From Helicostylum pulchrum (lineage: Eukaryota; Mucoromycota; Mucoromycetes; Mucorales; Mucoraceae), in the NCBI GenBank assembly GCA_025677825.1, contig JAIXMO010000023.1, forward strand, positions 372,001-436,000: a DNA stretch of 64,000 nucleotides, written 5' to 3'. This document shows, piece by piece, positions 33,587 to 45,294 of the stretch. The notes under the pieces are model-generated. The model was given only the letters and a program-made list of their open reading frames with translations, was not told where the DNA came from and searched no databases. The position numbers were made by a program, and so were the translations under genes. Every line of letters starts with the position of its first letter. Within the stretch, counting starts at the first letter, position 1.

Positions 33587-33824
33587 ATAAAAAGTGCTAC
33601 AAATCAACATATTTTAATTGGTCTAAATTTTATATACAGTATTTCCACCGTCGATCGTTTATCAATGCCCTTTTTATTTTGGTGGATAAGGAATAAAAAA
33701 ATAAAGCATGAGTAATAAATATTCGATGATATATGTGTACTTTAAAGATAAAGATAGGGAGTGTATGTGTGTGTGTCAATTTATGTTTTTATGATGTTTT
33801 TTTGACTTTTTTTTGAAAAAGTGA

Positions 33825-34880
33825 TTATTTGTTGAGGGCGCTGGAGGAGGTTTTTCTACCAGGTAATCTTTGCTTTTTAAAAAAACCTCTCATCCACGAA
33901 AAGTCACCTTCATTTTCATCATTTGCTAGTGGTGGTGGTACGTTTAGAGTATCAAAGATACTTCTGACAATATCTGTTGCAATCCAAACCGAAACCATAG
34001 CCGGAAGAACTGTTTCACCAAAGTGTTCAATAGCATGGCTAATGACGATTGGCTCTTGTCTGGTAATTCTGGTAATGTTACGTGTTGGTCTGTCTACATT
34101 AAGCATTGTAGATGAAAGTCCAGAGTGGATGAAGCCGACTGTCTGAAGAGATTTGTACATGGACGGTTTTGTTTTTATCAAATCATCAAGCATGTCTTTA
34201 AGAATTGTTGGTAATTTAACAAAAGGGTCTTCGAAATTTCAGAGGAAACATTGTATTTCGCCTTAACCTCCGTTGCACGAAACTCTTGATCTTTACTATG
34301 ATCAATTCTGCAAGTTCTAAATACGCTGTCGCATTTGTGGCCTAACTTGGCTCTTGTTATTGTATCAAATCCATCAATGGTTCGTTTGTTGTTCATCCTG
34401 TTTTGGTTTGTCATTCTAATAGGTTCGCCAATGTCAGCTTCAAGCTCGTCTAATTTATCGAAACAGGTTTCAATAATCATTCGCCATATGTATGTTTGAT
34501 ACCACGTTTCCGAATGGCTTCGCTTCATATTTCCACTTTCGTACTCTCGTACAAGACTGTACTTATTTCATCCAATTCTTCTTCTGTAAACACGTCGTGT
34601 TGTACGTAAGTTAAATCTGCTACATCCATGATGAATTGCTTGCTTGGATGCTCCTCTTGACATTGGAGGGCGAAGAGAAACAATTTGTTATCAACACATT
34701 TACCATTACTAAGGATCCACTTGTTGCTATGATCGAGGTTCCTGAATGATTTGATGAGATCACTAGTGACTTCATCGTCGTCATCATTGTCATCTTCTGC
34801 GCTGGATTTACCATCCTCAATTTGGTTTATCTCTTCTTCAGTATCACGTAACTTTTTGATTAACTAGAGGTATTTTTTTT
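33825..34880 (-). pseudogene. frameshifted member of an expanded Mucorales hypothetical family
   Basis: Three consecutive open segments in different frames: about 34880-34557 (acidic, then KWILSNGKCVDNKLFLFALQ, HPSKQFIMDV, TEEELDEI), 34528-34178 (ETWYQTYIWRMIIETCFDKL ... KCDSVFRTC) and 34193-33825 (TVGFIHSGLSSTMLNVD ... VLPAMVSVWIATDIVRSIFDTL). From memory this order matches a high-copy Mucorales protein family of unknown function; I recall no characterised domain. The breaks do not coincide with splice sites, so it is probably dead. A further coding-like piece at about 35637-35437 (NVLSFAKHTNVKSLSSFKKEL ...) may be its N-terminal part. Confidence 0.5.
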
Positions 34881-36473
34881 GTGTTTATATAATTTTCGCG
34901 TACGACTTTGTAAAAATACTTTTTGATTTGTACTGCACCCGTCAACTATTTACGTGCCACTCGGTTGTAATACCGTGCAGATACCGTGCCACTTTTTCCT
35001 TTTAACACAGTGATAGTTATATTGTTCAATAACACAACCAAGTGCAAATTGTTTCATACAATCTTTAACAATTGTTCCCGAAGATAACGTCCATTTTTTT
35101 TTTCATCGTCAAGTTTGTTATAAATACATTCCGTAATTTTTATTGTATCTTTAACGTGTAGTTTCAGTCTTAAGTTACTGTAGTATATTAAACCGATAGT
35201 TCCTCAGAGAGTAGTACACACCCCTCCCTTTTAATTGATATCATAGTACCATACAGAATATAACCAAGTTTCCTTTTGTTAGATCACCAATCCCAGGTTT
35301 TATCTGACTCCGCTCTACCTCCTCCCTCGATCTCAGCCCAACACTACAGTTGTTTAATAGCTAAGGATGAGGAACACTGTGTGTTATCAGTAATAAATCA
35401 TCACTGTAACATTTATCTCGTTTTGATTCTTTCGCTTCAATCTAGCCCAACAGATAATGTCTTTGTTGTCTCTGTTTTTTTTTATGTCTTGTTCGGCAAT
35501 GGCCGATAACGCGGTGTCGAGTTCCTTTTTGAATGAACTGAGAGACTTGACGTTTGTGTGTTTGGCAAAAGATAATACATTAAAGTTGTTTTGGTGTTCT
35601 TATATATATTTAATGTTCGAGCTCATCTTTGGCAAAGCTACAATCTAAAAAAGTGACCAATTGGTTTTCAAAATGACCAATTGAGACTCAAAAAGAAATC
35701 CATTCGACGGTGGAAATATGGCCCCTCATTCCATATCTACGGTTTGGTTTCTAAATTTAAAAAAAAAATACGTGGATTAGAATGAGATAAAAAGAAAACC
35801 TGTGACATTTATTGGGGAGTACACGTACCGTTATTTTAGTCCTTTTTTATTTTTATTTTATTTTTCGTTCAAAAAGACGCGGTTTTTCTTAAAGCAACCT
35901 CCGTGTATAAGCTAGCACAAGACCATGAGTTCCGTTAAATTTACTTTTTTTTTCAGCTCTAAAAAAAAGGCAGCATAATGAATATACGATATAAACTCTA
36001 TTAAAAGTACTCATATGAAAAAAAAAAATACTTACAGGTGGTATGCATTGTAATAAAGATAAAGAGGAAGAAAAGGTGATTTATCTAACTATTCTAAAAA
36101 AACAAATAAATACTCCTCGGGCTGATAAAATGGATGGTCACTTTTATTCATGTTATATATTTCATTATTTTTACGTACACTTGTTTCATGCAAAAAAATA
36201 GAGCGTGCAACAAAAAAAGCAAATTGGTATCAGTAGATACTTTCACCTTATAGCACGTAATGTGTAAAATAACTCTCGGTTCCTCGACGCCTGTCGTTTA
36301 TTGGCTAAATTATCTTTTCAAGCTTTATGATAGGCTAAATTACCTTTTTCTGAGTGCTGTAATTGGCTAAATTACCTTTTTCCAACTGTAGGCTTGGAAA
36401 GAGGGCAAAACTTCACTTCTTTTTTCTTTTTCTCTCTCTCATCTCTTTTAGTACTCTAAGAAAATATATCAAG
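34881..36473. other. mostly non-coding region, with promoter of the coactosin gene
   Basis: Apart from the weak minus-strand segment at 35437-35637 noted with the preceding pseudogene, nothing codes. The last 170 bp hold three copies of a GGCTAAATTA(T/C)CTTTT motif (see repeat entry). Confidence 0.4.
36302..36384. repeat. three GGCTAAATTAyCTTTT repeats upstream of the coactosin gene
   Basis: Copies begin near 36302, 36332 and 36365, spaced about 30 bp, ending roughly 95 bp before the ATG. The regular spacing suggests a promoter element array or a small tandem duplication. Confidence 0.6.
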
Positions 36474-36990
36474 ATGTCCTTAAACGTATCCGATCCCGCA
36501 ATTAACGAAACTTATGAAGATGTCAGAGATGACAAGACAGAAACTAACTGGGCATTTTTTGACTTTGCAGATGGTAGACCTGACCGTCTTCAAGTTGCAG
36601 GTTCAGGTACTGGTGGACTTAATGAATTCGTTAGTCAGTTAAAACCCGAGGTTGCTGGATGGGGTTATATTAGAATGAACTTGAGTAATGATGAGTAAGT
36701 ACAACTTGTGGCAAAAAAAAAAGAGAGAGAAGCTAACTCGCGTACGTTTTAAAAAAAAAAGATATTCGCAACGTATCAAGTTCGTTCTAGTACCTTGGTG
36801 TGGTGAAAAGGTTGGAATTATGCGTAAAGCAAAGTTATCAATTCAAATTGCTGATGTAAAGAATATCCTTCGTAATTTCCATATTGAAGTACCTGCAAAT
36901 CATACCCAGGAGTTAAGCGAAGATGAAATTTTGACTAGACTTAGACGTGCTGGCGGAGCCAATTATGATAGACAAACAAGTGATTATTAG
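36474..36990 (+). CDS. COTL1: coactosin-like actin-binding protein (ADF-H domain)
   Basis: Two exons (36474-36694, 36762-36990) close to 149 aa, the size of coactosin. A single ADF-homology domain covers the protein: INETYEDVRDDKTETNWAFFD, GGLNEFVSQLKP, GWGYIRMNL, RIKFVLVPWCGEKVGIMRKAKLS, and a C-terminal helix EDEILTRLRRAGGAN. Coactosins bind F-actin and counter capping; cytosolic. The 2H phosphoesterase gene starts only 62 bp after its stop on the same strand. Confidence 0.9.
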
Positions 36991-37052
36991 ATTCGTAATA
37001 AAACCCCCCTTTTTTTTACTCTTTTTCTTTTTTTCTCGTTGTACAAAAGAAA

Positions 37053-37652
37053 ATGGAACTTATTATTTACCTAGAACCCAACTTGAAATTTAAAGAAAGT
37101 GTACAAGAGTTCTTAAATAGTATAACAGAAACAACTACTACTGCGATAAAGTATGGATGTCATATTAGTATGACAGGCTTCTTTTACGTTGAACAACAAG
37201 ATCAAGAATTTAAAATGTTACTTGACAGCATCTTGAAGAATTACAAGTTTTCGGATAAAGTAGTGCGTCCTAAAGTCAATTTAAATCCACTCCTTGTTAA
37301 AAACAAAGATCATTTATTATTACAAGTGACGGATACCGATGATTATAAAAATGTCATGTCAATTTTGGCCGAGAAATGTAGAGAGATGGTTACACTACGT
37401 TTAAAAAGAGTGGATCATATTAGTTTGGCTTATTGGGATGAACCCAATGCAACACCTAAACAACAAATGCAGTGGAAAGAAAGCGTAGACCAAGGTATAT
37501 TTGATAAAATAAAACAAGAAGCGGCTATTTATTTTCAACAAGTGGATAGTCCAGTTCATTGGGATATTGTTTTATATGAGAGGGTATCGAAAGGTCTTTT
37601 AGTAGGTCAAGCACATGTCTTTAAGGAGCTAGCTAGATGGCAAACACATTAA
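37053..37652 (+). CDS. 2H phosphoesterase superfamily protein
   Basis: Intronless, 199 aa. Two HxS motifs in the expected places, GCHISMTGFF (about residue 36) and VDHISLAYW (about residue 121), form the paired catalytic histidines of the 2H fold, which cleaves cyclic 2',3'-phosphodiesters or related bonds. The second half WDEPNATP...VHWDIVLYERV matches the C-terminal strand of that fold. Likely cytosolic or nuclear RNA/nucleotide-processing enzyme; substrate unknown. Its TAA stop overlaps the stop codon of the convergent ARMC7-like gene within the shared palindrome TTAA. Confidence 0.75.
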   Translation: MELIIYLEPNLKFKESVQEFLNSITETTTTAIKYGCHISMTGFFYVEQQDQEFKMLLDSILKNYKFSDKVVRPKVNLNPLLVKNKDHLLLQVTDTDDYKNVMSILAEKCREMVTLRLKRVDHISLAYWDEPNATPKQQMQWKESVDQGIFDKIKQEAAIYFQQVDSPVHWDIVLYERVSKGLLVGQAHVFKELARWQTH

Positions 37653-38402
37653 CTTTGATGATAATAATCTAATAAAAATAAACAAGCCATTGTATCCACT
37701 TGTTTACGCTGATCTCCTTTTACTTTTCGTAAACATTCATACAAGTCGTTTGTTAAAATATCTATTTTCTAAGTAAGTATTATACGCTTATAAAAATAAA
37801 ATAAAAAAGTTACCCGTATAATTTTCTTCTGTAATTAATTGCATTAGCGTTGTCATGGCATTTACAATCGTGTTGCTAGGGAACGTTGGATCGATACAAT
37901 TTTTGATATCATTTATAAAGCTTGCTTTGGAAGTGATATACCCGTAATGACGTTTTTCTATTTATTTTTTTGTCAGTAACTTATGAATATAAAAGCAGGG
38001 AGGGTAACTTTTACCTAAGCATATATTTGCTAAACCACCCATTCCAAATTCTTGAAGTAAAGGATCTTTACTAGTTGTAGCTTCTATTAATATTACGAAT
38101 GAGTAAAATTATTTCGTGTAGATCTTTTTCTTCTTACCCAAAAATAAATCAACTACTTGGAGATCCCACAACATATTGAAGTTTATAGGATCGTAAGCGA
38201 AATTAGCTAGATTAGCCAACACTTGTTGTTTTGCCTCTATTCACCTTGCGTTAATAAAAAGAAAAAAAGTAACACGAGTAGTTTACTTTTTACCTTGTTT
38301 ATCTGTTTTTTTATATTCTTCTGTCAACTGTTTGAGATAATAAGCTCTATCCGTACCATTTTGACCATGCTTTTTAAGGATATATTCTTTACTTTGAAAC
38401 AT
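37649..38402 (-). CDS. ARMC7: ARMC7-like armadillo-repeat protein
   Basis: Five exons (38402-38294, 38236-38138, 38083-38015, 37957-37814, 37761-37649) close to 177 aa; each piece is too short to stand out as an ORF. The start [13 protein letters not shown] and [26 protein letters not shown] and [14 protein letters not shown] match the armadillo helices of ARMC7. In animals ARMC7 has been linked to the spliceosome; role here is inference. The last codon LDYYHQS stop ends at 37649 and overlaps the 3' end of the 2H gene by 4 bp. Confidence 0.8.
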
Positions 38403-39107
38403 TTTGGTGTTGTGCGCGAAAAAAAAAAAAGTTTTATTTTTTATTTTTCAGTCGGAAAGATAAAAGAATTACGCATTTTGACTCATTTGTAAGGAACGGG
38501 TAAAAGGGTTATTGTATTTATGGCCTGGATACTATTGTAATTGTATGTTTCAAGCTAGTTTCATTATGCCAATAGACTGTCCACTGTTACAAGTACATTT
38601 TTTTTTACGCTCTAAGTTAACAGTAAAAACAAAAAGGCTGCCGCAGTTGCAATTATTTACAAACAATAAACCCACAATGTATCATTATTGTTACAAATAT
38701 ATCCATTTTTTCCTTTTTCAATTAACGTTTTGTAACACTTTTTTAAAAACCTTTTTTTTTTTAGATGTGATTGAATAAATTCTACGTGTTGAAACCCTCT
38801 CTCTCTCTCTCTATCACTGGCTTTTTTTCACTTCTTTATAGCTGTTTTTTTTTTGGATTTATCCTTGTATTACGCACCAAACAGTAAGGTTTTCGTTTCA
38901 AGTAAATAAATCTTTTTAGAACGTAGATCAATTACTTAGTAAGGGAAGAAGCGGGCGGCTAAAAAAGAAAACCATCAAATTAACCGCAGCAATTGAGTCA
39001 CTTAAAGTTATGCATTCTGCCTTTCAAAAAAAATTTAAAATAAAATAAATAAAAAAGGTTCTATTTTTTATATTTTGTTAACTTTAAACTTTTTTTATTT
39101 TGTATCC
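38403..39107. other. divergent intergenic region between ARMC7-like and ABC transporter genes
   Basis: Shared promoter space. T tracts and a CT microsatellite (about 38798-38814). No coding signal on either strand. Confidence 0.5.
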
Positions 39108-42100
39108 ATGACAACCATACCAAGTACGATATGGTTCTCGGTTATTCCGGCTATTACAGTTTGCATTAGTGCAGTAACGCTATCAATTCAAAGAGGGTTA
39201 CATCATAAAGGTCAACAAGAAGAAGGTGGCATATCGCTCTCTAGTCCAACTCGAATTAAAAAGGATGAAAAGAGGGACCTCTCTGTTCCTTATGAAGATA
39301 CCGACCGTATCACCCGTATTACTTATTGCACTTTATTGTTAGCGACATTAGCAGCATGCGATCTCTACACTCATGTCAGTCAAGTCAAAGATAAGCCACT
39401 TGATATTTATTCCATTGCTTCTTATACTTCTATTTTTTCCGCTTGGTTATATGCTTCTGTCTTGGCAGTGGTCTCTCGTGGTTACCGCTTACCAAATACT
39501 TGGGGTTGGATATTAAATGTTCATCTTTTCATTGTTTATACTGCTACACTAATTTTCTCAATGTACGGTTTTTGGCAAGCTGTTATTGTTGAAAACCCTC
39601 AAATGGCGTGGATGCAATGCCTATTTTATTTATTACCTGTCTTGTTAGGCATTGATTTAGTTTACATTACAGGAACAGTTAAACAAGGACCACCCTTTTT
39701 AGACGAGAAGGGCCGACAGGTGTGTAACATTAATATCGATTCCATTTTGGGAAGACTTTATTTTAGCTGGTGTACAAACGTTGTCAATTCTGTTTCGGCA
39801 AAAAAGGGTGATTTTACTGACGATGATTTACCTTCGTTAACTCCCACTTTTCGCGCCCATAATATATTTTATATTTTTGGTAGTACGCGTGGTAAAGGAC
39901 CGTTGTTTTATCGTTTATTAAAAGCTAATTCGGTTACGGTAACTATTCAGGTCGTGTTGGCTTCTATTTCTGCTGGGTTGTATTATGCTCCTGCTTTCTT
40001 TATGAATCGTTTGCTTCAATTGTTGCAAGACTTAAGTAATGGTGTTCATTATGACCATCCTGTAAAGTATGGTAGTATCATCGTTTTTGGAATGGGTGCA
40101 TCTGTTGTTATCTTGGGTACTATAGTTGGTCAATTATGGTTTTATGGTAAGGATATATAACTTTTTGTAAATTTAACTATACATTTAACCGCATATTCAT
40201 ATTTTAGCTTCTTGTATTCTTCAACCTCGTGTAAGAACCATGTTAAATGTTGAAGTGTACAGAAAATCTCTTCGTAGACGTGACCTTTCTGTTTCTACAA
40301 CTGAAGGAAATAAAGAGGGTACAGAAGAAAACGAAAGCGAAGAAGGATCCACTTCATCTAGTGGTGCCGTAGTTAATTTAATGGGTACTGATGCTAGTCG
40401 TATATCCGATTTCTCTGCACTTTGGACTGCTTGTATCTCTGCGCCTTTAGAATTAATCACTGGTTTTTACTTTTTGTATCAATTGATTGGTGTCGCTTGC
40501 TTCTTTGGTTTACTGGTGATGATTATTATTTTACCCATCAATCATTTTAATGCAAAAATCTTTTCTAGAACTCAAGATCGTTTGATGGAAGCGCGTGATA
40601 AACGTGTATCCTTAATGAACGAAGTGTTGCAAGGTATTCGTCAAATCAAGTTCTTTGCTTGGGAGTCCAAGTGGGAAGAACGTATTATGAAGGCTAGAAA
40701 TGTTGAACTTCATCAATTAAGTATCACTTATATTAATGGTGTATTTTTCTCTTTGGTTTGGCAAGGGTAAATATATACATATATATATTTAACATGTTCT
40801 TTATGGTAACAGTTCCTTTTTTTAACATTTTTTTTTCTTGTTAGCGCACCTATTTTAGTTACACTTGCTTCTTTTTATGTGTTTACAAAGGTTCAAGGAA
40901 ACGAATTAAATGCACCTATTGCTTTCACAGTCATTAGTATTTTTAACGAATTACGTTACGCACTTAACGTTATTCCTGAAACAGTGATTGATGCTGTACA
41001 AGCTTACTCTAGTTTAAAGCGTATTCAAAAATTCTTGGATGAAGATGAAATTGACGCTGTCTCTGAAGATTACAATTCTCAAGCTGAAATTGGATTCTTA
41101 AAGGCTACTATTGGTTGGAAGAAAGTTTCAAAAGATCAAACAGATGAAGAAACTAGTTTTATCTTGAAGGATATTGAGGCTACATTCCCTCGTGAGGAAT
41201 TGAGTTTGATTAGTGGCGCTACTGGGTCTGGAAAGACTTTAATGTTACTCGGTTTATTGGGTGAAGCTGTATTGATTGACGGTGAAATATCTTGTCCTCG
41301 TGTTCCCCTTGCTGAAACTATCTATTCTGAATTTGAACAGGTTTCGAAAGATATCAAGATGGAAGATTGGATCTTGGATCGCTCTTTGGCTTATGTCTCA
41401 CAAACACCTTGGTTACAAAATGCTTCGATTCGTAATAATATTATCTTTGGTTTACCTTATATTGAATCTCGTTATCAAGAAACTTTAACTGCCTGTGCTC
41501 TCAATAAAGATTTAAGTATCTTTGAAGACGGCGACCGTACTGAAATTGGTGAAAAGGGTATTACGCTCTCTGGTGGTCAAAAGGCTCGTGTTTCTTTAGC
41601 AAGAGCTGTTTATTCTCGTGCCAAGAATGTGTTGATGGATGATGTCTTGAGTGCTGTTGATGCTCATACTGCTAAACATTTATATGAAGAATGTTTAATG
41701 GGTCCCTTGATGAAAAATCGTACTCGTATTTTGGTCACTCATCATATCAAACTTTGTATTAAGGGTTGTGGTCTTTTGGTTCATATTGATGGCGGACGTG
41801 CTGGCGTTGTTGGATCTCCTGCTGATTTACGTCAATCTGGTCAATTACAAAATATTATTGAAGAAGATAACGAATTTGAAATCGAGCAAGATGCTTCTGA
41901 GGAAGAAGCTATTGATACTTCTGTTAGCTCTTCTGAAAATACAGTCGCCGAAGTGAAAGATGATAAAAAGGATGCTCGTGTCTTGATTGAAGATGAGACT
42001 CGTGCTTCTGGTTCAGTCAAGTTTAGATTATACAAGATTTATTTTTCTATGGTCGGTAGTACAGTATTTTGGCTTATTTTGTCTACTTTGGTCGTTGGTG

Positions 42101-43968
42101 CTCGTCTCTTTGAAATTGGAGAGAGTTGGTGGGTCAAGATTTGGGCTCAGTCGTATGAACAATATTCCAATGAAGATGGTGCTAACTCTACCATGTCTGT
42201 ATTAGCTAGTGGTATCGGTGCTCGTACATTTGCATTTGGTCAAATGACGGCAATCTCTGGTTCGCAAACTTTAAACACCAATGAAGTACATACTACACCT
42301 TCAGACGGTGTTACTAATCTTAACTACTATTTGGTTGTCTACTGTTTGATTACATGTAGTAATGTTATTGTTGGTTCTCTCCGTTACGCTTTCCTTTATT
42401 GGGGAGCACTTCGTGCCAATCGACAATTGTATGCTGAATTACTTCACCGCGTGTTCCGTGCTCCTCTTCGTTTCTTTGATACTACACCTATGGGTCGTAT
42501 CTTGAACAGATTCTCTAAAGATTTTGAATCAGTCGATTCCAAAATTCCTACTGATTTAATGGCGTTTATTATTCAATGGTTTATGATTTTCACTACTGGT
42601 ATTACAGTTTGTGTCGTAATTCCAGTCTTTGTTATTCCCATGATCATTATTGTGATTATCAATATTATAGTTGGAATAGATTATGTTTCTAGTTCGCGTG
42701 AATTAAAACGATTAGATTCGGTTACTCGATCACCCGTATTCTCAAACTTTACTGAAACGATCTCTGGAGTTGCTACTATTCGAGCCTTTGGTGCATCGCA
42801 ACAATTTTTGCAAGTCATGATGGATAGTATTGATGCCAATGTTCGTCCGTTCTTTTATTCTTGGTCTGTCAACCGTTGGGTGAGCATGAGATATAATATG
42901 ACTTCTGCTATCGTTAACTTTTCGGCGTGTGCTATTACGCTCTATAACAAGGATAGCATTGATGTTGCTTTAGCAGGTTTTGGTTTAAGTTTTGTACTCA
43001 TGTTTACGGATAATATGTTTTGGGGTGTTCGTCAATACACTGGTTTGGAAATGGGTTTTAATGCCATTGAACGTATTGTTGAATTTATGGAAATGGAGCA
43101 AGAAGCGCCTGCTATCTCTAGTATTCGTGCTCCTCCTCAATGGCCTACGCGCGGTCAAATTGAAGTCAAGGATTTAGAAGTAAGATATGCGGCTGAATTG
43201 GACCCTGTACTCAAGGGTATTTCTTTCTCTATTAAACCTCAAGAAAAGATTGGTGTGGTTGGTAGAACTGGTAGTGGTAAATCTACTCTTGCACTCTCTT
43301 TCTTCCGTTTTGTAGAGGCTTCGCAAGGTTCGATTGTCATTGATAATATTGATATCAAGGATCTTGGTACTGACGATCTTCGCTCAAACTTGACTATTAT
43401 TCCTCAAGATCCTACCTTATTCTCTGGTTCTCTTCGCTCCAATATGGATCCTTTTGATCAGTTCCAAGATGAAGATATCTTTGCTGCTCTTCGTAGAGTT
43501 CATTTGGTTCCTAGTACGGATGCTAGTATCAGCAGTGCTCAAGGAGATGAAGTCAATGCTAACGTATTTAAAGATCTTGATACTGCTGTTAATGAAGGTG
43601 GTAAGAATTTCTCTCAAGGTCAACGACAATTGTTATGTCTTGCTCGTGCACTCTTGAAGAGCAGTCGTATTGTGTTGATGGACGAAGCTACTGCTAGTGT
43701 TGATTTTGAAACGGATAAAGCTATTCAAAAGACAATCGCAACCGAATTTTCTGATAGTACAATCTTATGTATTGCTCATCGCTTACACACAGTCATTGAA
43801 TATGACCGTATTTTATTGTTGGATCATGGTGAAATTTTAGAATTTGATAACCCTTTGACCTTGATCAATGACCCTGAATCGGCGTTCTATAAAATGTGCC
43901 GTAATTCAGGTGAATTTGATAGTTTATTGGAGCTTGCAAACTTAAAGCATCAACTTGTTGACGCGTAA
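39108..43968 (+). CDS. ABCC (MRP/Ybt1-type) full-length ABC transporter
   Basis: Three exons (39108-40146, 40208-40766, 40845-43968) close to 1573 aa. Plan: N-terminal membrane region TMD0, TMD1, NBD1, TMD2, NBD2. NBD1: Walker A GATGSGKT, signature LSGGQ, Walker B VLMDDVLSAVD with Asp in place of the catalytic Glu (normal for ABCC NBD1). NBD2: Walker A GRTGSGKST, signature FSQGQ, Walker B IVLMDEATASVD with Glu. A Ser/Glu-rich linker (about residues 395-430) sits in the first membrane domain. The closest pattern I recall is the vacuolar Ybt1/Vmr1 group, which moves bile acids and glutathione conjugates. Vacuolar location and substrate are inferred. Confidence 0.92.
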
Positions 43969-44746
43969 CATAGTTTACTTTGTACAGAAACCCCCCCCCC
44001 CCTTTATTTAGATGAACATATAATATAATAAAATCATACCGGTATATTATCTATAATTTTGTATGTGAATGCTTTATCGCTTTGTTTATTATTTGTACTC
44101 AATATCATATATTGCCGTTATTAAAAAAAGGTCGTACTGTACTTGTCGTTCTAGCTTGATTCACGCAACAAAGTTAAAAAAATAATAAAAAAGACCCCCA
44201 ATATCATATAGTACGGTATATTCCTGTAGAAAACATCTCCATTTAACATGATTTCATGCAAGTTTCGGGTACCTTTGTAATCTGGTGATTGGCTATTCTT
44301 TTTATTTTAGGATAGACCGTTATTGCGGGAAAATTACAGCAGGATGAAGGTGATGTTTTTTTTTTCTTCAAAGTGGTTCCCACTGTATCACAGTGAGCTG
44401 TAAACAAATAGGCTTTATATAATAAATTAAGTACGTCACGAACACACACGTAATACAGGGAAAGATCATGTACACTATATACAAAACAGAAGTAACTAAT
44501 TGTCAAGTAAACATATACCAATTGCGCAACTATAGGCTTTGTTTTTTTAATAAAAACGAAGGGATCCATTTATAATATTACGGAGGGATTTAATGTAAAT
44601 AAATTAGGGAATCGCACAAACACGGTTGATAACCAATCAATGCTGTGTAACTGGGGGACATGAATGGCATAATAAAGATGGAAAAAAAAATAGGCTTATT
44701 ATTTATTTTCTTTTTTTTTTTCTCATAGCCTTTTTTTGATAATAAA
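43969..44746. other. intergenic region
   Basis: Contains a C homopolymer (about 43990-44001) just after the transporter stop and T tracts before the PAH gene. A 108-codon minus-strand ORF (44243-44569) has no recognisable features and is probably chance. Confidence 0.5.
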
Positions 44747-45163
44747 ATGGACAAAAGTGAAGAACAGTTAAAAGTTATTCAACAAAAAGATGCGCTTGCG
44801 TTTTTAGACGAGATAAGAAGTGAGTTTCCAAATGATAATAATAAGGTGTTTCAAGACTTTATCAAAATTATGGCCGACTTTAAATCTAACGAGTAAGATG
44901 TTTTTTCTTTATTTTATGAACATGTTATACGCATATGTATATTAATTAAAATGATTAGGATTGGGACAAAGCAAGTGCTTGAAAGGACAACTCAGTTATT
45001 TAGTGGACACCGTACACTCATTCAACAGTTTATACAGTTTTTACCACCTGGGCACGTATTACAAAAGACGACTGATCTTCAAGACTCGACATGTATTGAG
45101 ATTAAGACACCCTCAGGCGATTTAATAATTGTAGATAGTACACGTGGTATCGTTGAATCATAA
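44747..45163 (+). CDS. single PAH-domain mini-protein (Sin3-like)
   Basis: Two exons (44747-44892, 44959-45163) close to 116 aa. Residues about 14-82 form one paired amphipathic helix domain: DALAFLDEIRSEFPND, KVFQDFIKIMADFKSN, VLERTTQLFSGHRTLIQQFIQFLPPG. In Sin3 corepressors three or four such domains are followed by a large HDAC-interaction region; here there is just one, then a 33-residue tail. It could bind Sin3-interaction motifs and act as a competitor or adaptor, but that is inference. Confidence 0.8.
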
Positions 45164-45217
45164 ATAATATATACCCTTACTGGCAGACTACTATGATATG
45201 ACATTTTTATTTCGAAC

Positions 45218-45219
<2 letters not shown>

Positions 45220-45245
<26 letters not shown>
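45220..45245. repeat. poly(A) tract
   Basis: A run of about 26 A residues between the PAH gene and the NDPK gene. A replication-slippage product or the remains of a retroposed tail; no associated retrocopy is visible. Confidence 0.9.
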
Positions 45246-45248
<3 letters not shown>

Positions 45249-45294
45249 GTGGTGGTAGTATTGTTTTTGTTTTGTTTTTTCTTCTTCTCTTTTT

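Noticed and set aside
38223..38778. Plus-strand ORFs of 88-89 codons
   Set aside because: They overlap ARMC7-like exons in antisense or lie in T-rich promoter sequence.
44243..44569. 108-codon minus-strand ORF
   Set aside because: No conserved motif, no splice context, AT-driven composition; probably chance.
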